Positions 13,943 through 22,278 of a stretch of 31,003 bases of DNA are shown one piece after another. The notes under the pieces were generated by a model. That model saw only the letters and a program-made list of their open reading frames with translations. It was not told where the DNA came from and did not search any database. Position 1 is the first letter of the stretch. The number at the start of each line of letters is the position of its first letter. Origin of the DNA: an uncultured Microbacteriaceae bacterium (GTDB lineage: Bacteria > Actinomycetota > Actinomycetes > Actinomycetales > Microbacteriaceae). The translations under genes were made by a program, and so were the position numbers. The stretch lies in NCBI GenBank assembly GCA_946481135.1, contig CAMLMQ010000012.1:1-31003 (forward strand). The letters run 5' to 3'.

Positions 13943-15004
13943 TCAGAGCTCGTTCTGACGGGGGATGATGACCTGCTTCACGATGAGCAGGATCGACGCC
14001 GCCACGGGGATCGCGACGAGCGCGCCGAGGATGCCGAGCAGCGTGCCGCCCGCGAGAGCGGCGACGACGACCACGACCCCGGGCACCTTCACGGCGCGGT
14101 TCATGACGTTCGGGCTGATGAAGTACGCCTCGAGCTGCATGTAGACGAGGTAGTAGATGCCGACGACGAGCACCGCGGGCCAGCCGTCGAACGCCCACAC
14201 CGCGAGGGTGATGATGACCGAGCCGGTGATCGTGCCGACGAGAGGCACGAGGGAGAACAGTCCGGCGAGGAAGGCGAGCAGCGCCGCATACTCGATCGGG
14301 TCGCCGAGGACCCAGCCGAGCACGGTCAGGAAGATGATCGACAGCGTGCCGTTGATGAGACCCATCGAGACCTGGCCGACCACGAATCGACCGACGGAGT
14401 CCATGATCTGCTCGGCGATGTCGATGAACTTCTCACGCTTCGTCGCCGGCACGAGCTGGTAGAGGCCGCGCTTGATGCTCGCGAGCGAGCCGACGAAGTA
14501 GAGCATGAGGATGATGACGATGATCGCGCCGAACGCGCCGGCGGCGATGCCGAACACCGTGCCGATCGCCGTGCTCGTGATCTGCCCGAGGTTGTCGTTG
14601 AAGAAGCTGATGACGTTCTCGACGACGTCGTCGTAGGGCAGCCACGGCACGTTCGCGCTCCACCACTCCTGGATGAGCGTCTGGTCCTGGAGGCTCTCGA
14701 CGATGGCGGGCGCGTTCTCGATGAGGTTGCCGACCTGCTCGACGATGACGGGCACGACGGCGAGCACGAAGGCCGCGACGACGGCGAGCAGCCCCGCGAG
14801 CACGACGAGGATCGCGAGGGGGCGCTTCCAGCCTCGTCGTTCGAGCCAGGAGACGAGCGGGTCGATGCCGAGCGCGAGGAAGAGCGCCGCGCCGACGTAG
14901 GTGAGCACCGTCGCGAGCGACCCGACGGCCGTCCCGAGCGCGACGGCGACGATGACGCCGAGACCGCCGAACAGACCGAGCCGGAACGGGTTCTGGATCT
15001 TCAC
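13943..15004 (-). CDS. AI-2E/PerM-family membrane transporter
   Basis: This 353-residue polytopic membrane protein begins at GTG 15004. Two N-terminal helices (about residues 10-50), a third (63-90), a long amphipathic region (92-150) and at least four later helices are visible. The motif GLINGTLSIIFLTVLGW and the ending VAIPVAASILLIVK are typical of the family once named for AI-2 export (TqsA) and now known to include several transporter activities. The substrate cannot be inferred. A TAACGT box seven bases upstream indicates a leaderless transcript separate from the coiled-coil gene 35 bases upstream. Confidence 0.9.
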   Translation of the reverse strand: MKIQNPFRLGLFGGLGVIVAVALGTAVGSLATVLTYVGAALFLALGIDPLVSWLERRGWKRPLAILVVLAGLLAVVAAFVLAVVPVIVEQVGNLIENAPAIVESLQDQTLIQEWWSANVPWLPYDDVVENVISFFNDNLGQITSTAIGTVFGIAAGAFGAIIVIILMLYFVGSLASIKRGLYQLVPATKREKFIDIAEQIMDSVGRFVVGQVSMGLINGTLSIIFLTVLGWVLGDPIEYAALLAFLAGLFSLVPLVGTITGSVIITLAVWAFDGWPAVLVVGIYYLVYMQLEAYFISPNVMNRAVKVPGVVVVVAALAGGTLLGILGALVAIPVAASILLIVKQVIIPRQNEL

Positions 15005-15011
15005 GATCGCA

Positions 15012-15017
15012 ACGTTA
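15012..15017 (-). promoter_or_regulatory. -10 box of a leaderless promoter
   Basis: On the minus strand TAACGT is followed by seven bases and GTG 15004. It lies in the 35-base gap behind the coiled-coil gene, so the transporter gene can be transcribed on its own. Confidence 0.55.
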
Positions 15018-15039
15018 GCGGCTCGGTGAACCGGCGACG

Positions 15040-17001
15040 TCAGCCCGCGCGTTCGGCGTCGCGCGTGTCCTCGTCGGTCGCGTCGTCGGCGGGCGCGACG
15101 ACCCCGACCTCACCGGTCGGCGGCTCCTCCTCGACCCCGGCCGGGAAGCCCGCGTCGGTCGTGAGACGCTCCGCCGAGGCGAGCACCCCGCGCAGGCTCT
15201 GGATGTAGCCGGCCACCGATTCGCGCTCGAGCCGGATCTGCACGAGACGCTCCTCCGCGTCGCCGAGCAGCTGCGCGGCGCGCTGCTCCGCGTCGGCGAC
15301 GAGGGTCTTCGCGCGCGACTCCGCGTCGGCCAGCCGCGCCGCGGCATCCGCCTTCGCGGCGTCGAGCAGCGCCTTCGCCTCGTCGCGGCTCGTGGTGGCG
15401 AGACGCTGCGCCTCGGCCCGCTGCTCCGCGGCGGCATTCGTCGCCTCGGTGAGCTGGGCCTGCGCCTCGTCGAGGAATTTCTGCGTCGCCGCGGCCGCCT
15501 CCTGGTGCTTGAGCACGTACTCCTTCTCGGCCTCGTCGCGGCGCGCCGTGAGCTCGACCTCGAGGTCGGCGCGTGCCTGCTCGGCGGTCGCGAGCAGCTG
15601 GGCCTGCAGCCCGTCGGTGTCGTGCTGGATGCGCGCGCGGGTCGACTCGACCTCCTCCGCGAGGGCGGCGCGCTGGGCGGCGATCTCGCGGGCGAGGTCG
15701 GTGCGCTGCTTCTCGACCTCGGAGGTGACCTCCGCCCGGAGGGTCGCGAGCTCGGCCTCCGTCTCCGATCGGGTGCGGGCGAGTTCGGCGGCGAGCGACT
15801 GGCGCGCCCCCGACGACTCCGCCTCCCAGGCGGCCCGGGCCCCGGTCGACTCGGCCTCCCACGCCTCGCGGGCGCCGGTCAGTTCGGCCTCCTGCGTCTC
15901 GCGGGCCCCGGCGAGCTCCGCCTCCTGCGTCGCGCGGGCACTCGCCAACTCGGCCTCGAGGGCGGCCTTGGTGCTGGAGATCTCGGCCTCGAGCGCCGCG
16001 CGTCGGGTCGAGATCTCGGCCTCGAGCTCGGTGCGCGCCTGCGCGGTCTCCGTCGCGAGTGCGGTGCGTGCCGCCTTCGCTTCCGCCTGCAGTTCGGCGC
16101 GCACCCGCTTCGTCTCCGCGTCGAGCTCCGCGCGGGTCTTCGCGGCCTCGGCCTCGAGCTCGGCCCGCGAACGCTCGGTGTCGGCGGCGAGCAGCGCATT
16201 GGCGGCGGCCGTGTCGTTCTCGAGCGCCGCGCGGGCATCCGCGGTGTCGCGTTCGAGGTTGGTGCGCGCCTCCTCCAGTTCGCGCTCCAGGTCGGAACGC
16301 AGTCGGGCGCTCTCGGCCTCGAACTCGGCGCGGGCGCGTTCGGTCTCGCGGGCGAGGGCGGAGGCCGCCTCCCGTGCGTCGGCGACCTCGCGCTGCGCCG
16401 CTGTGCGCAGTTCGGCGAGCTCGTGGTCGACCTCGGCACGCAGGGCCGCGACCTCGCGTCGCCCCGCCGCGCGCACATCCGCGACCTCGGTGGCGGCGGC
16501 CCCGCGGATCGCGGCGGCTTCGCGCAGCGCGTCCTGGGTGATCGTCTCGGCCTCCGCGCGGGCGCCCTCGACGATCGCGGTCGCCTCGTCGCGGGCATCC
16601 CGCACGGTGCGCTCGGCCTCGTCGCGCGCCTGGGCGGTCGTCGCCTCGACGTGCGCGGCGGCCTCGGCGCGCAGCGCGTCGACCTCCTGCTGCACGGCCT
16701 GGCGCATGCGCTCGGCGTCGATGTCGGCCTGGCTGATGAGGCGGGTCGACTGCTCCTCGGCGACCCGGAGCGTGTTCTCGAGCTTCGTGCCGAGACCCGA
16801 GTAGGTGGGGCTGCCGACCTCGTCGAGCTCGGCCTGGAGGTCTTCGGCGACCGCCTGCAGGCGCTTGATCTCCTTGGCCTGGTCGCTCTTCTCCGAGGTG
16901 GCCTTCAGCAGGTCGCGGCGCAGTTCGCTGACGACCTGGTCGACCTCGTCCTTCTTGTATCCGCGCAGTTCGGTGCTGAAACCCGTGTCCTCGGACGCCA
17001 C
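15040..17001 (-). CDS. Long hendecad coiled-coil protein with DivIVA-like N-terminus
   Basis: This 653-residue protein starts at GTG 17001, with GGGAG six bases upstream on the coding strand. Residues 8-31 resemble the DivIVA membrane-binding motif (FSTELRGYKKDEVDQVVSEL), followed by a short coiled coil to about 61. From residue 106 it is almost wholly Ala/Glu/Arg in 11-residue units: ten units at 106-215, a two-residue-short break at 216-224, then 24 clean units at 225-488 and weaker ones to about 610. Examples are AELEAEAAKTR, AALEAELASAR and ATQEAELAGAR. The tail (617-653) is acidic and disordered. It resembles the actinobacterial polar-growth scaffolds Scy and FilP in type, but with a simple rather than compound repeat. 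A cytoskeletal role at cell poles is inferred. A longer frame reaching 17220 is rejected as upstream sequence. Confidence 0.88.
   Translation of the reverse strand: MASEDTGFSTELRGYKKDEVDQVVSELRRDLLKATSEKSDQAKEIKRLQAVAEDLQAELDEVGSPTYSGLGTKLENTLRVAEEQSTRLISQADIDAERMRQAVQQEVDALRAEAAAHVEATTAQARDEAERTVRDARDEATAIVEGARAEAETITQDALREAAAIRGAAATEVADVRAAGRREVAALRAEVDHELAELRTAAQREVADAREAASALARETERARAEFEAESARLRSDLERELEEARTNLERDTADARAALENDTAAANALLAADTERSRAELEAEAAKTRAELDAETKRVRAELQAEAKAARTALATETAQARTELEAEISTRRAALEAEISSTKAALEAELASARATQEAELAGARETQEAELTGAREAWEAESTGARAAWEAESSGARQSLAAELARTRSETEAELATLRAEVTSEVEKQRTDLAREIAAQRAALAEEVESTRARIQHDTDGLQAQLLATAEQARADLEVELTARRDEAEKEYVLKHQEAAAATQKFLDEAQAQLTEATNAAAEQRAEAQRLATTSRDEAKALLDAAKADAAARLADAESRAKTLVADAEQRAAQLLGDAEERLVQIRLERESVAGYIQSLRGVLASAERLTTDAGFPAGVEEEPPTGEVGVVAPADDATDEDTRDAERAG
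15802..15966 (-). repeat. Five near-identical 33-bp coding repeats
   Basis: Five successive 11-codon units (residues 346-400) are similar at the DNA level: AALEAELASAR, ATQEAELAGAR, ETQEAELTGAR, EAWEAESTGAR and AAWEAESSGAR. They look like recent duplications within the larger hendecad array and could change in number by slippage or recombination. Confidence 0.8.
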
Positions 17002-17068
17002 GTGGAACTCCCGTTCGATGAGTCTGGATGCCGGTGTGAGAGGCCGTCCCGACGCGCGGAACCCTCCG

Positions 17069-17074
17069 AGTGTA
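17069..17074 (-). promoter_or_regulatory. Candidate -10 box for the coiled-coil gene
   Basis: TACACT on the minus strand would start transcription near 17062 and give a leader of about 60 bases carrying the GGGAG ribosome site of the gene at 17001. No clear -35 sequence is visible. The box lies in the 221-bp divergent gap 17002-17222. Confidence 0.35.
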
Positions 17075-17176
17075 GCGGCGTCGGGAGAACCGCCGAGGGG
17101 GTCGAGGTGGCGTCCGATCCGGCACCGCGCCCGGTCGGTGTCCAGGCCGCTCCCAGGCCGCGCCCAGCGCCGCCGG

Positions 17177-17182
17177 TACTCT
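17177..17182 (+). promoter_or_regulatory. Candidate -10 box for the membrane/lipobox protein
   Basis: TACTCT predicts a transcript start near 17189 and a leader of about 34 bases. The leader contains GGGAGGT (17208-17214), eight bases before GTG 17223. This gene therefore appears to use a leader and Shine-Dalgarno site, unlike most first genes in the window. Confidence 0.45.
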
Positions 17183-17222
17183 GGAATGTCCTTTGTCGTC
17201 CACCGCCGGGAGGTACCCACCC

Positions 17223-19040
17223 GTGCGATTCGTCGTCGCGATCGTCGCGTTCGTCCTCGCCGCCGCAGCCATCGGGCTCGGAGTCGCCCAGCGCACCATC
17301 CTCGCCGGGCCCGCCTCCGTCTCCTCGACCGTCGTCACCGGCGACGCCCCGCTGACGGTGATCGACGCGTCGACCCTCAACGCGAATGCGGGCACGCAGG
17401 GCATCGAGGTGGAGGGCGACGGCGACCTCGTGCTCGCCTATGGCCGCACCGCCGACGTGCTCGCCTGGGTGGGCGAGTCGAGCTACAACGAGATCGGCTG
17501 GGATGCCGAATCCGGTGAGCTGACGTCGCGGCTCGTCGCCGGCAGCGAACCCGCCGAGGAGGTTCCCTCACCCGTCGGATCCGACCTCTGGTTGCGCGAG
17601 TTCACGGGCACCGACGTGCTGACCCGCCGCCTCAACGCGCCCGAGGGCATCTCGGTGATCATCGCGGCCGCGCCCGCCGGCACCGTCGCCGAGACGACGG
17701 CCGAGGAGGCCGCGCCCGCCGACGAGAGCGGCGAGACCGCCCCCGAGGATGCCGCGGCCGACCCGCTCACGGTGGGCATCACGTGGCCGCTCGACAACTC
17801 CGCCCCGTTCTCGGGGCCCCTCATCATCGGCGGCATCGTGCTGCTGCTCGGCGGGCTCGGCGCGTTCCTCTGGGCGCTCGTCCACGCGCGCGGACGTCGC
17901 GGCCCGCGCCGGTCGACGCCGAAGCTGCCGAAGCGTCCGAAGCCGCCGCGGTTGAAGCCCACCAAGGAGCCGAAGACCGCCACCGGCCCGGTGCCGCAGC
18001 TCGAGGCCGCGGCTCGACCCCGCGGGGGCCGCCGCCGCTCGTTCGTCGCCACGGGCGCGCTGCTCGCGGGGGCCCTCGTGCTCGCCGGCTGCACGACCGT
18101 CACCGACCAGCCCACGCCCCTCGCCTCCGAGACGCCCGGCTTCGACACCCCGCCCGTCGTCGTGACGAAGGGGCAGCTCGCGTCGATCCTCGTCGACGTC
18201 GCCGCGACCGTCGCCGACGCCGACGCCGCGGGGGATGCCGCCATCGCCGGTCAGCGCCTCACGGGTGCCGCCCTCGACCTGCGCACCGCGAACTACACGA
18301 TCCGTGCGGCGGACTCCGCCTACGGCGCGCTCCCGGCCGTTCCCGACGAGACCCTCGAGGTCGCCCTCCCGCAGCAGTCGGAGTCGTGGCCGCGCGCCGT
18401 CTTCGCGGTCGTCAAGCCCGAGAGCGGCGCCGCGGTCGGCATGATGCTCTCGCAGGAGTCGCCGCGCGAGAACTACAAGGTCGCCTACCTCGTGACCCTC
18501 GTCGCCGACATCCCCGACGTGCCCCCGACCGAGCTCGGCACCGCCCTCCTGCCGCCGAGCAACAACCTCGCCCTCGTCGAGCCCGAGGCCCTCGCCGCCG
18601 CGTACGGCGACGTGCTCGTCAACGACGAGGCGAGCGAGTCGGCCGACCTCTTCCAGGCCGAAGGCGACAGCCTGCGCGAACTCATCGGCAAGCCCTACAA
18701 GGACCGGCGCTCGGCGGAACTGCCGACGAGCGCCACGATCGAGTTCACGAGCGCGCCGGGCGACGACCCCGTCTACGCCTTCACGACGAACGACACCGGT
18801 CAGATCGTGGCCGTCTCGCTCGACGACATCGAGACGGTACGCCCCGTCGAGGCGGGCGCCGCCGTCAACCCGTCGGGCCAGGTGAAGGCGCTCTCGGGCA
18901 AGGCGCAGTCGACGCGCGGCATCGTCGCGACGTACGGCGTGCAGCTGCTGTTCTACGTGCCGCCCGTGAGCGAGGAGGACGGCAAGGTCGTGCTCCTCGG
19001 CTACGCGCACGGCCTCGTGGCGGCCGCCGAGGTCGGCTGA
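17223..19040 (+). CDS. Membrane protein with internal lipobox, unknown function
   Basis: This 605-residue protein starts at GTG 17223 behind GGGAGGT; an in-frame TTG at 17193 is less likely. Membrane segment 1 spans about residues 2-20. An outer domain (about 25-195, acidic Ala/Glu-rich stretch at 155-180) leads to segment 2 (198-221). A very basic Pro/Lys/Arg linker (222-273) follows. Next is a textbook lipoprotein signal sequence, RRRSFVATGALL then LVLAGC with Cys290, and a second outer domain (291-605). By the positive-inside rule the lipobox would face outward. It may be a fusion of a two-helix membrane protein and a lipoprotein. An in-frame GTG at 17991 (residue 257) could start the lipoprotein alone, but no ribosome site lies at the right distance. 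I do not recognise a functional domain. Confidence 0.8.
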   Translation: MRFVVAIVAFVLAAAAIGLGVAQRTILAGPASVSSTVVTGDAPLTVIDASTLNANAGTQGIEVEGDGDLVLAYGRTADVLAWVGESSYNEIGWDAESGELTSRLVAGSEPAEEVPSPVGSDLWLREFTGTDVLTRRLNAPEGISVIIAAAPAGTVAETTAEEAAPADESGETAPEDAAADPLTVGITWPLDNSAPFSGPLIIGGIVLLLGGLGAFLWALVHARGRRGPRRSTPKLPKRPKPPRLKPTKEPKTATGPVPQLEAAARPRGGRRRSFVATGALLAGALVLAGCTTVTDQPTPLASETPGFDTPPVVVTKGQLASILVDVAATVADADAAGDAAIAGQRLTGAALDLRTANYTIRAADSAYGALPAVPDETLEVALPQQSESWPRAVFAVVKPESGAAVGMMLSQESPRENYKVAYLVTLVADIPDVPPTELGTALLPPSNNLALVEPEALAAAYGDVLVNDEASESADLFQAEGDSLRELIGKPYKDRRSAELPTSATIEFTSAPGDDPVYAFTTNDTGQIVAVSLDDIETVRPVEAGAAVNPSGQVKALSGKAQSTRGIVATYGVQLLFYVPPVSEEDGKVVLLGYAHGLVAAAEVG

Positions 19041-19069
19041 CGCCGCGTGAGGATGCCAAGCTGGTGTCG

Positions 19070-19987
19070 ATGAGCAACCCAGGACCGACCCTTCGCGGCG
19101 CCGTCGACCTGTCCGGACTCGTGCGGCGGGCGAACACGCCGCCACCGGCCGCCGGCGAGGCGCCGCCGAGCACCTCCGGTCTCGTCGTCGAGGCGACGGA
19201 CGCGACGTTCCAGCAGGTCGTCGAGCTGTCGACGCGGGTTCCCGTGGTCGTCGAGCTCTACGCCGCCGGCCTGACGCCGGCGCTCGGCGCGATCGTCGAG
19301 TCGTACGGCGGCCGCCTCGTGCTCGCGACCGTCGACGCGCAGGCGAACCCCGGGATCGCCGAGGCGTTCCAGGTACGCGAGGTGCCCGCCGCGGCGGCGA
19401 TCGTCGCGGGACGCCCCGTGCCGCTCTTCGTCGGCATCCCCGCCGACGATCAGGTGCGTCAGGTATTCGACCAGCTGCTGCAGGTCGCGGCGCAGAACGG
19501 CGTCACCGGCTCGATCGACGCCGGCGACGCGCCCGCCGACGGTGACGCCGACGCGGAGCCCGCCGAGCCGCCGCTGCCCCCGCTGCACCAGGACGCGTTC
19601 GACGCGATCTCGACGGGCGACTACGCCGCCGCCGTCGCCGCCTACCGCAAGGCGATCGCCCAGAACCCGCGCGACGCGCTCGCGGTCGCGGGCCTCGCGC
19701 AGGCGTCGCTGCTGCAGCGCCTCGACGGAGCGGTCGCCGAGGATGTGCGCCGCGCCGCCGCCGACGCCCCCGGCTCGGTCGCGGCGCAGCTCGCCGTCGC
19801 CGACCTCGACGTGAGCGGCGGCCACCTCGACGACGCGTTCGACCGCCTGCTGGGGCTCTTCCCGAGCCTCGACCCCGAGGGCCGCGAGGCCGTGCGCGCC
19901 CGACTGCTGGAGTACTTCGAGATCGCCGGCGCCGACGACCCGCGCGTCGCGGCCGCCCGCCGGCGCCTCACCCTCCTGCTCTACTGA
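19070..19987 (+). CDS. Thioredoxin-fold/TPR protein (CnoX/YbbN-like), cysteine-free
   Basis: This 305-residue protein starts at ATG 19070, 29 bases after the previous gene; GTG 19064 is an in-frame alternative. Residues about 38-140 match a thioredoxin domain: the strand VPVVVELYA, the helix in place of the active site, LVLATVDAQANPGIAEAFQV, and the cis-proline segment REVPAAAAIVAG. The CxxC is lost, that segment reading AAGLTPAL, and no cysteine occurs in the protein. After an acidic linker (about 150-182), TPR-like helices run from about 185 to 300 (AISTGDYAAAVAAYRKAIAQNP). It resembles the CnoX/YbbN chaperone family, which can act without redox chemistry. A thioredoxin-like gene (Rv1324) lies near glgB-glgE in Mycobacterium tuberculosis, so the association may be old. 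Confidence 0.85.
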   Translation: MSNPGPTLRGAVDLSGLVRRANTPPPAAGEAPPSTSGLVVEATDATFQQVVELSTRVPVVVELYAAGLTPALGAIVESYGGRLVLATVDAQANPGIAEAFQVREVPAAAAIVAGRPVPLFVGIPADDQVRQVFDQLLQVAAQNGVTGSIDAGDAPADGDADAEPAEPPLPPLHQDAFDAISTGDYAAAVAAYRKAIAQNPRDALAVAGLAQASLLQRLDGAVAEDVRRAAADAPGSVAAQLAVADLDVSGGHLDDAFDRLLGLFPSLDPEGREAVRARLLEYFEIAGADDPRVAAARRRLTLLLY

Positions 19988-20056
19988 GCCGGCATCCTCG
20001 CGGCGTGCTGACGTACCCCGACTAGTCCGTCGATTTCGGCACCGTCGGAGACGCGA

Positions 20057-20076
20057 TCCGTCACATGTGCGACGGA
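20057..20076. terminator. Weak hairpin between convergent genes
   Basis: TCCGTC and GACGGA form a 6-bp stem around an 8-base loop in the 119-bp gap between the thioredoxin-like gene and glgB, which converge. No T-run follows, so a terminator role is only suggested by position. Confidence 0.3.
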
Positions 20077-20106
20077 TTACCCGCGACGGATGACCGGCAC
20101 GACACC

Positions 20107-22278
20107 TCAGTCGGCGGCGCGCAGCCAGAGCGCGGCGAGCGGCGGCAGGGTCAGCTCGACCGAGGCCGGACGACCGGCGAGGGGCTCCGCCGACGCGACG
20201 ACGGCACCGAAGTTGCCGACGCCTGAGCCGCCGAACTCGACGGCGTCGGTGTTGAGCACCTCGTCGAAGCGTCCCGCGTGCGGCATCGGGATGCGGTACG
20301 GCCCCACGGGGTTGCCGCCGAAGTTGACGGCGCACACGACCGTCGAGCCGTCGCGGGCCTTCCGCGCCATCACGAGCACGTTCGCGCCCGGGTCGCTCGC
20401 GAGCAGCTCGAAGCCCTCGGGGGTGTTGTCCTGCTCCCACAACGCCGGGTTCTCGCGGTAGACCCGGTTGAGCTGCGCGACGAGCCGATGCAGACCCTGG
20501 TGCGCCGGCTGGTCGAGGATCCACCAGTCGAGACCGCGCTGTTCGCTCCACTCCGACGGCTGCCCGAACTCCGAGCCCATGAACAGCAACTGCTTGCCGG
20601 GATGCGCCCACATGAACGCGAGGTAGGCGCGAACGTTCGCGAGCTTCTGCCACTGGTCGCCCGGCATCTTGCCGAGCAGCGACCCCTTGCCGTGCACGAC
20701 CTCGTCGTGGGAGATCGGCAGCAGGAAGTTCTCGCTCCACGCGTACACGAACGAGAACGTGAGCTTGTCCTGGTGGTGGGAGCGCCACATCGGGTTCTCG
20801 TGCATGAACTCCAGGGAGTCGTGCATCCAGCCCATGTTCCACTTGATGCCGAACCCGAGCCCCGCGCCGTCGGCGGTGGGGCGGGTGACGCCGGGCCACG
20901 ACGTCGACTCCTCCGCGATCATGACGATGCCGGGGTTGCGCTTGTAGGCGGTCGCGTTGACCTCCTGCAGGAACGCGATCGCGCGGAGGTTCTCCCGCCC
21001 GCCGTGCTCGTTCGGCAGCCACTCGCCGTCTTTGCGGGAGTAGTCGAGGTAGAGCATCGAGGCGACCGCGTCGACCCGCAGGCCGTCGACGTGGAACTCC
21101 TCGAGCCAGTACAGCGCGTTGGCGACGAGGAAGTTGCGCACCTGCGAGTTGCCGAAGTCGAACACGAGCGTGCCCCAGTCGGGATGCTCGCCGAGGCGCG
21201 GGTCGGAGTGCTCGTAGAGCGGCTCGCCGTCGAAGCGGGCGAGGGCCCACTCGTCCTTCGGGAAGTGCGCCGGAACCCAGTCGACGATCACGCCGATGCC
21301 CGCCTGGTGCAGCCGGTCGACGAGGTACTTGAAGTCGTCGGGATGCCCGAAGCGGCTGGTCGGCGCGTAGTAGCCGGTGACCTGGTAGCCCCACGAGCCG
21401 CCGAACGGGTGCTCGGCGACGGGCAGGAACTCGACGTGCGTGAAGCCGAGCTCCTGCACGTACGCGAGCAGCTCGTCGGCGAGCTCGCGGTAGCCGAGTC
21501 CGGGCCGCCAGGATCCGAGGTGCAGCTCGTAGATGCTCATCGCGCCGTCGTGCGGGTCGCGCGCGGCGCGCTGCGTCATCCACTCGCCGTCGTCCCAGGC
21601 GTGGGTGGACTCGACGACGCGCGACGCCGTCGCGGGGGGCACCTCGGCGTAGCGGGCCATCGGATCGGCGCGTGTCACCCACTGGCCCGCCGCCGTGAGC
21701 AGCTCGAACTTGTAGACCGTGCCGGGCCCGAGCCCGGGCACGAACAGCTCCCACACCCCGTTGTCGTCGAGGCGACGCATCGCGTGCCCCGTGCCCGACC
21801 ACGAGTTGAAGTCGCCGACGACGCGTGCCGCGCGGGCGTGCGGCGCCCAGACCGAGAAGCTCGTGCCGTCGACGCCCTCGTGCGGCCGGGCATGCGCGCC
21901 GAGCACGTGCCAGAGCTGCTCGTGCCGACCTTCGCCCCACAGGTAGAGGTCGATCTCGCCGACGCTCGGCACGAAGCGGTACGGGTCGTCGGTCGTCCAG
22001 GCGGGGCCGTTCTCGTAGGTCGTCTCCAGCTCGTACGCCTGGCCGGGGCCGGTCACGAGGCCCTGCCACAGGCCGTCGGCGACGTGCGCGAGCGCGACGC
22101 GGGTGCCGTCGCGGCGCACCGCCGTGACACCCAGGGCGAGCGGGCGAACCGTGCGGATGACGTGACCGCCCGCGACGGGATGCTGCCCGAGCCAGTCGTG
22201 CGGCCGCGGGTGCGATCCCGCCGCGAGGGCGGCGACGAGGCCCGGGTCGAGGTCGGGGAGAGCGGTCGGCTTCGTCAT
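20107..22278 (-). CDS. glgB: 1,4-alpha-glucan branching enzyme
   Basis: This is a 723-residue GH13 enzyme that moves alpha-1,4 chains to form alpha-1,6 branches in glycogen-like glucan. It starts at ATG 22278, overlapping the glgE stop as ATGA. An N-terminal glucan-binding region (about 1-110) precedes the CBM48 domain ([20 protein letters not shown], 141-160). The catalytic barrel shows DWVPAHFP (333-340), [12 protein letters not shown] with nucleophile Asp403, [10 protein letters not shown] with acid Glu456, and later [12 protein letters not shown] with the transition-state aspartate. Length is normal for actinobacterial GlgB. As second gene of the glgE-glgB operon it branches the chains that GlgE lengthens. 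Confidence 0.97.
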   Translation of the reverse strand: MTKPTALPDLDPGLVAALAAGSHPRPHDWLGQHPVAGGHVIRTVRPLALGVTAVRRDGTRVALAHVADGLWQGLVTGPGQAYELETTYENGPAWTTDDPYRFVPSVGEIDLYLWGEGRHEQLWHVLGAHARPHEGVDGTSFSVWAPHARAARVVGDFNSWSGTGHAMRRLDDNGVWELFVPGLGPGTVYKFELLTAAGQWVTRADPMARYAEVPPATASRVVESTHAWDDGEWMTQRAARDPHDGAMSIYELHLGSWRPGLGYRELADELLAYVQELGFTHVEFLPVAEHPFGGSWGYQVTGYYAPTSRFGHPDDFKYLVDRLHQAGIGVIVDWVPAHFPKDEWALARFDGEPLYEHSDPRLGEHPDWGTLVFDFGNSQVRNFLVANALYWLEEFHVDGLRVDAVASMLYLDYSRKDGEWLPNEHGGRENLRAIAFLQEVNATAYKRNPGIVMIAEESTSWPGVTRPTADGAGLGFGIKWNMGWMHDSLEFMHENPMWRSHHQDKLTFSFVYAWSENFLLPISHDEVVHGKGSLLGKMPGDQWQKLANVRAYLAFMWAHPGKQLLFMGSEFGQPSEWSEQRGLDWWILDQPAHQGLHRLVAQLNRVYRENPALWEQDNTPEGFELLASDPGANVLVMARKARDGSTVVCAVNFGGNPVGPYRIPMPHAGRFDEVLNTDAVEFGGSGVGNFGAVVASAEPLAGRPASVELTLPPLAALWLRAAD

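Noticed and set aside
15538..16329. 33-bp periodic DNA that might be taken for a CRISPR or minisatellite array
   Set aside because: There are no conserved repeats with unique spacers. The periodicity is explained by 11-codon coiled-coil units in one long frame.
17002..17220. N-terminal extension of the coiled-coil protein to 17220
   Set aside because: The added 73 codons are Arg/Pro-rich, overlap the promoter region, and the GTG at 17001 has a well-spaced GGGAG and begins the DivIVA-like motif.
15505..17355. 616-codon plus-strand frame opposite the coiled-coil gene
   Set aside because: Its Leu/Gly/Arg repeats are the mirror of the 33-bp coding periodicity of the real minus-strand gene.
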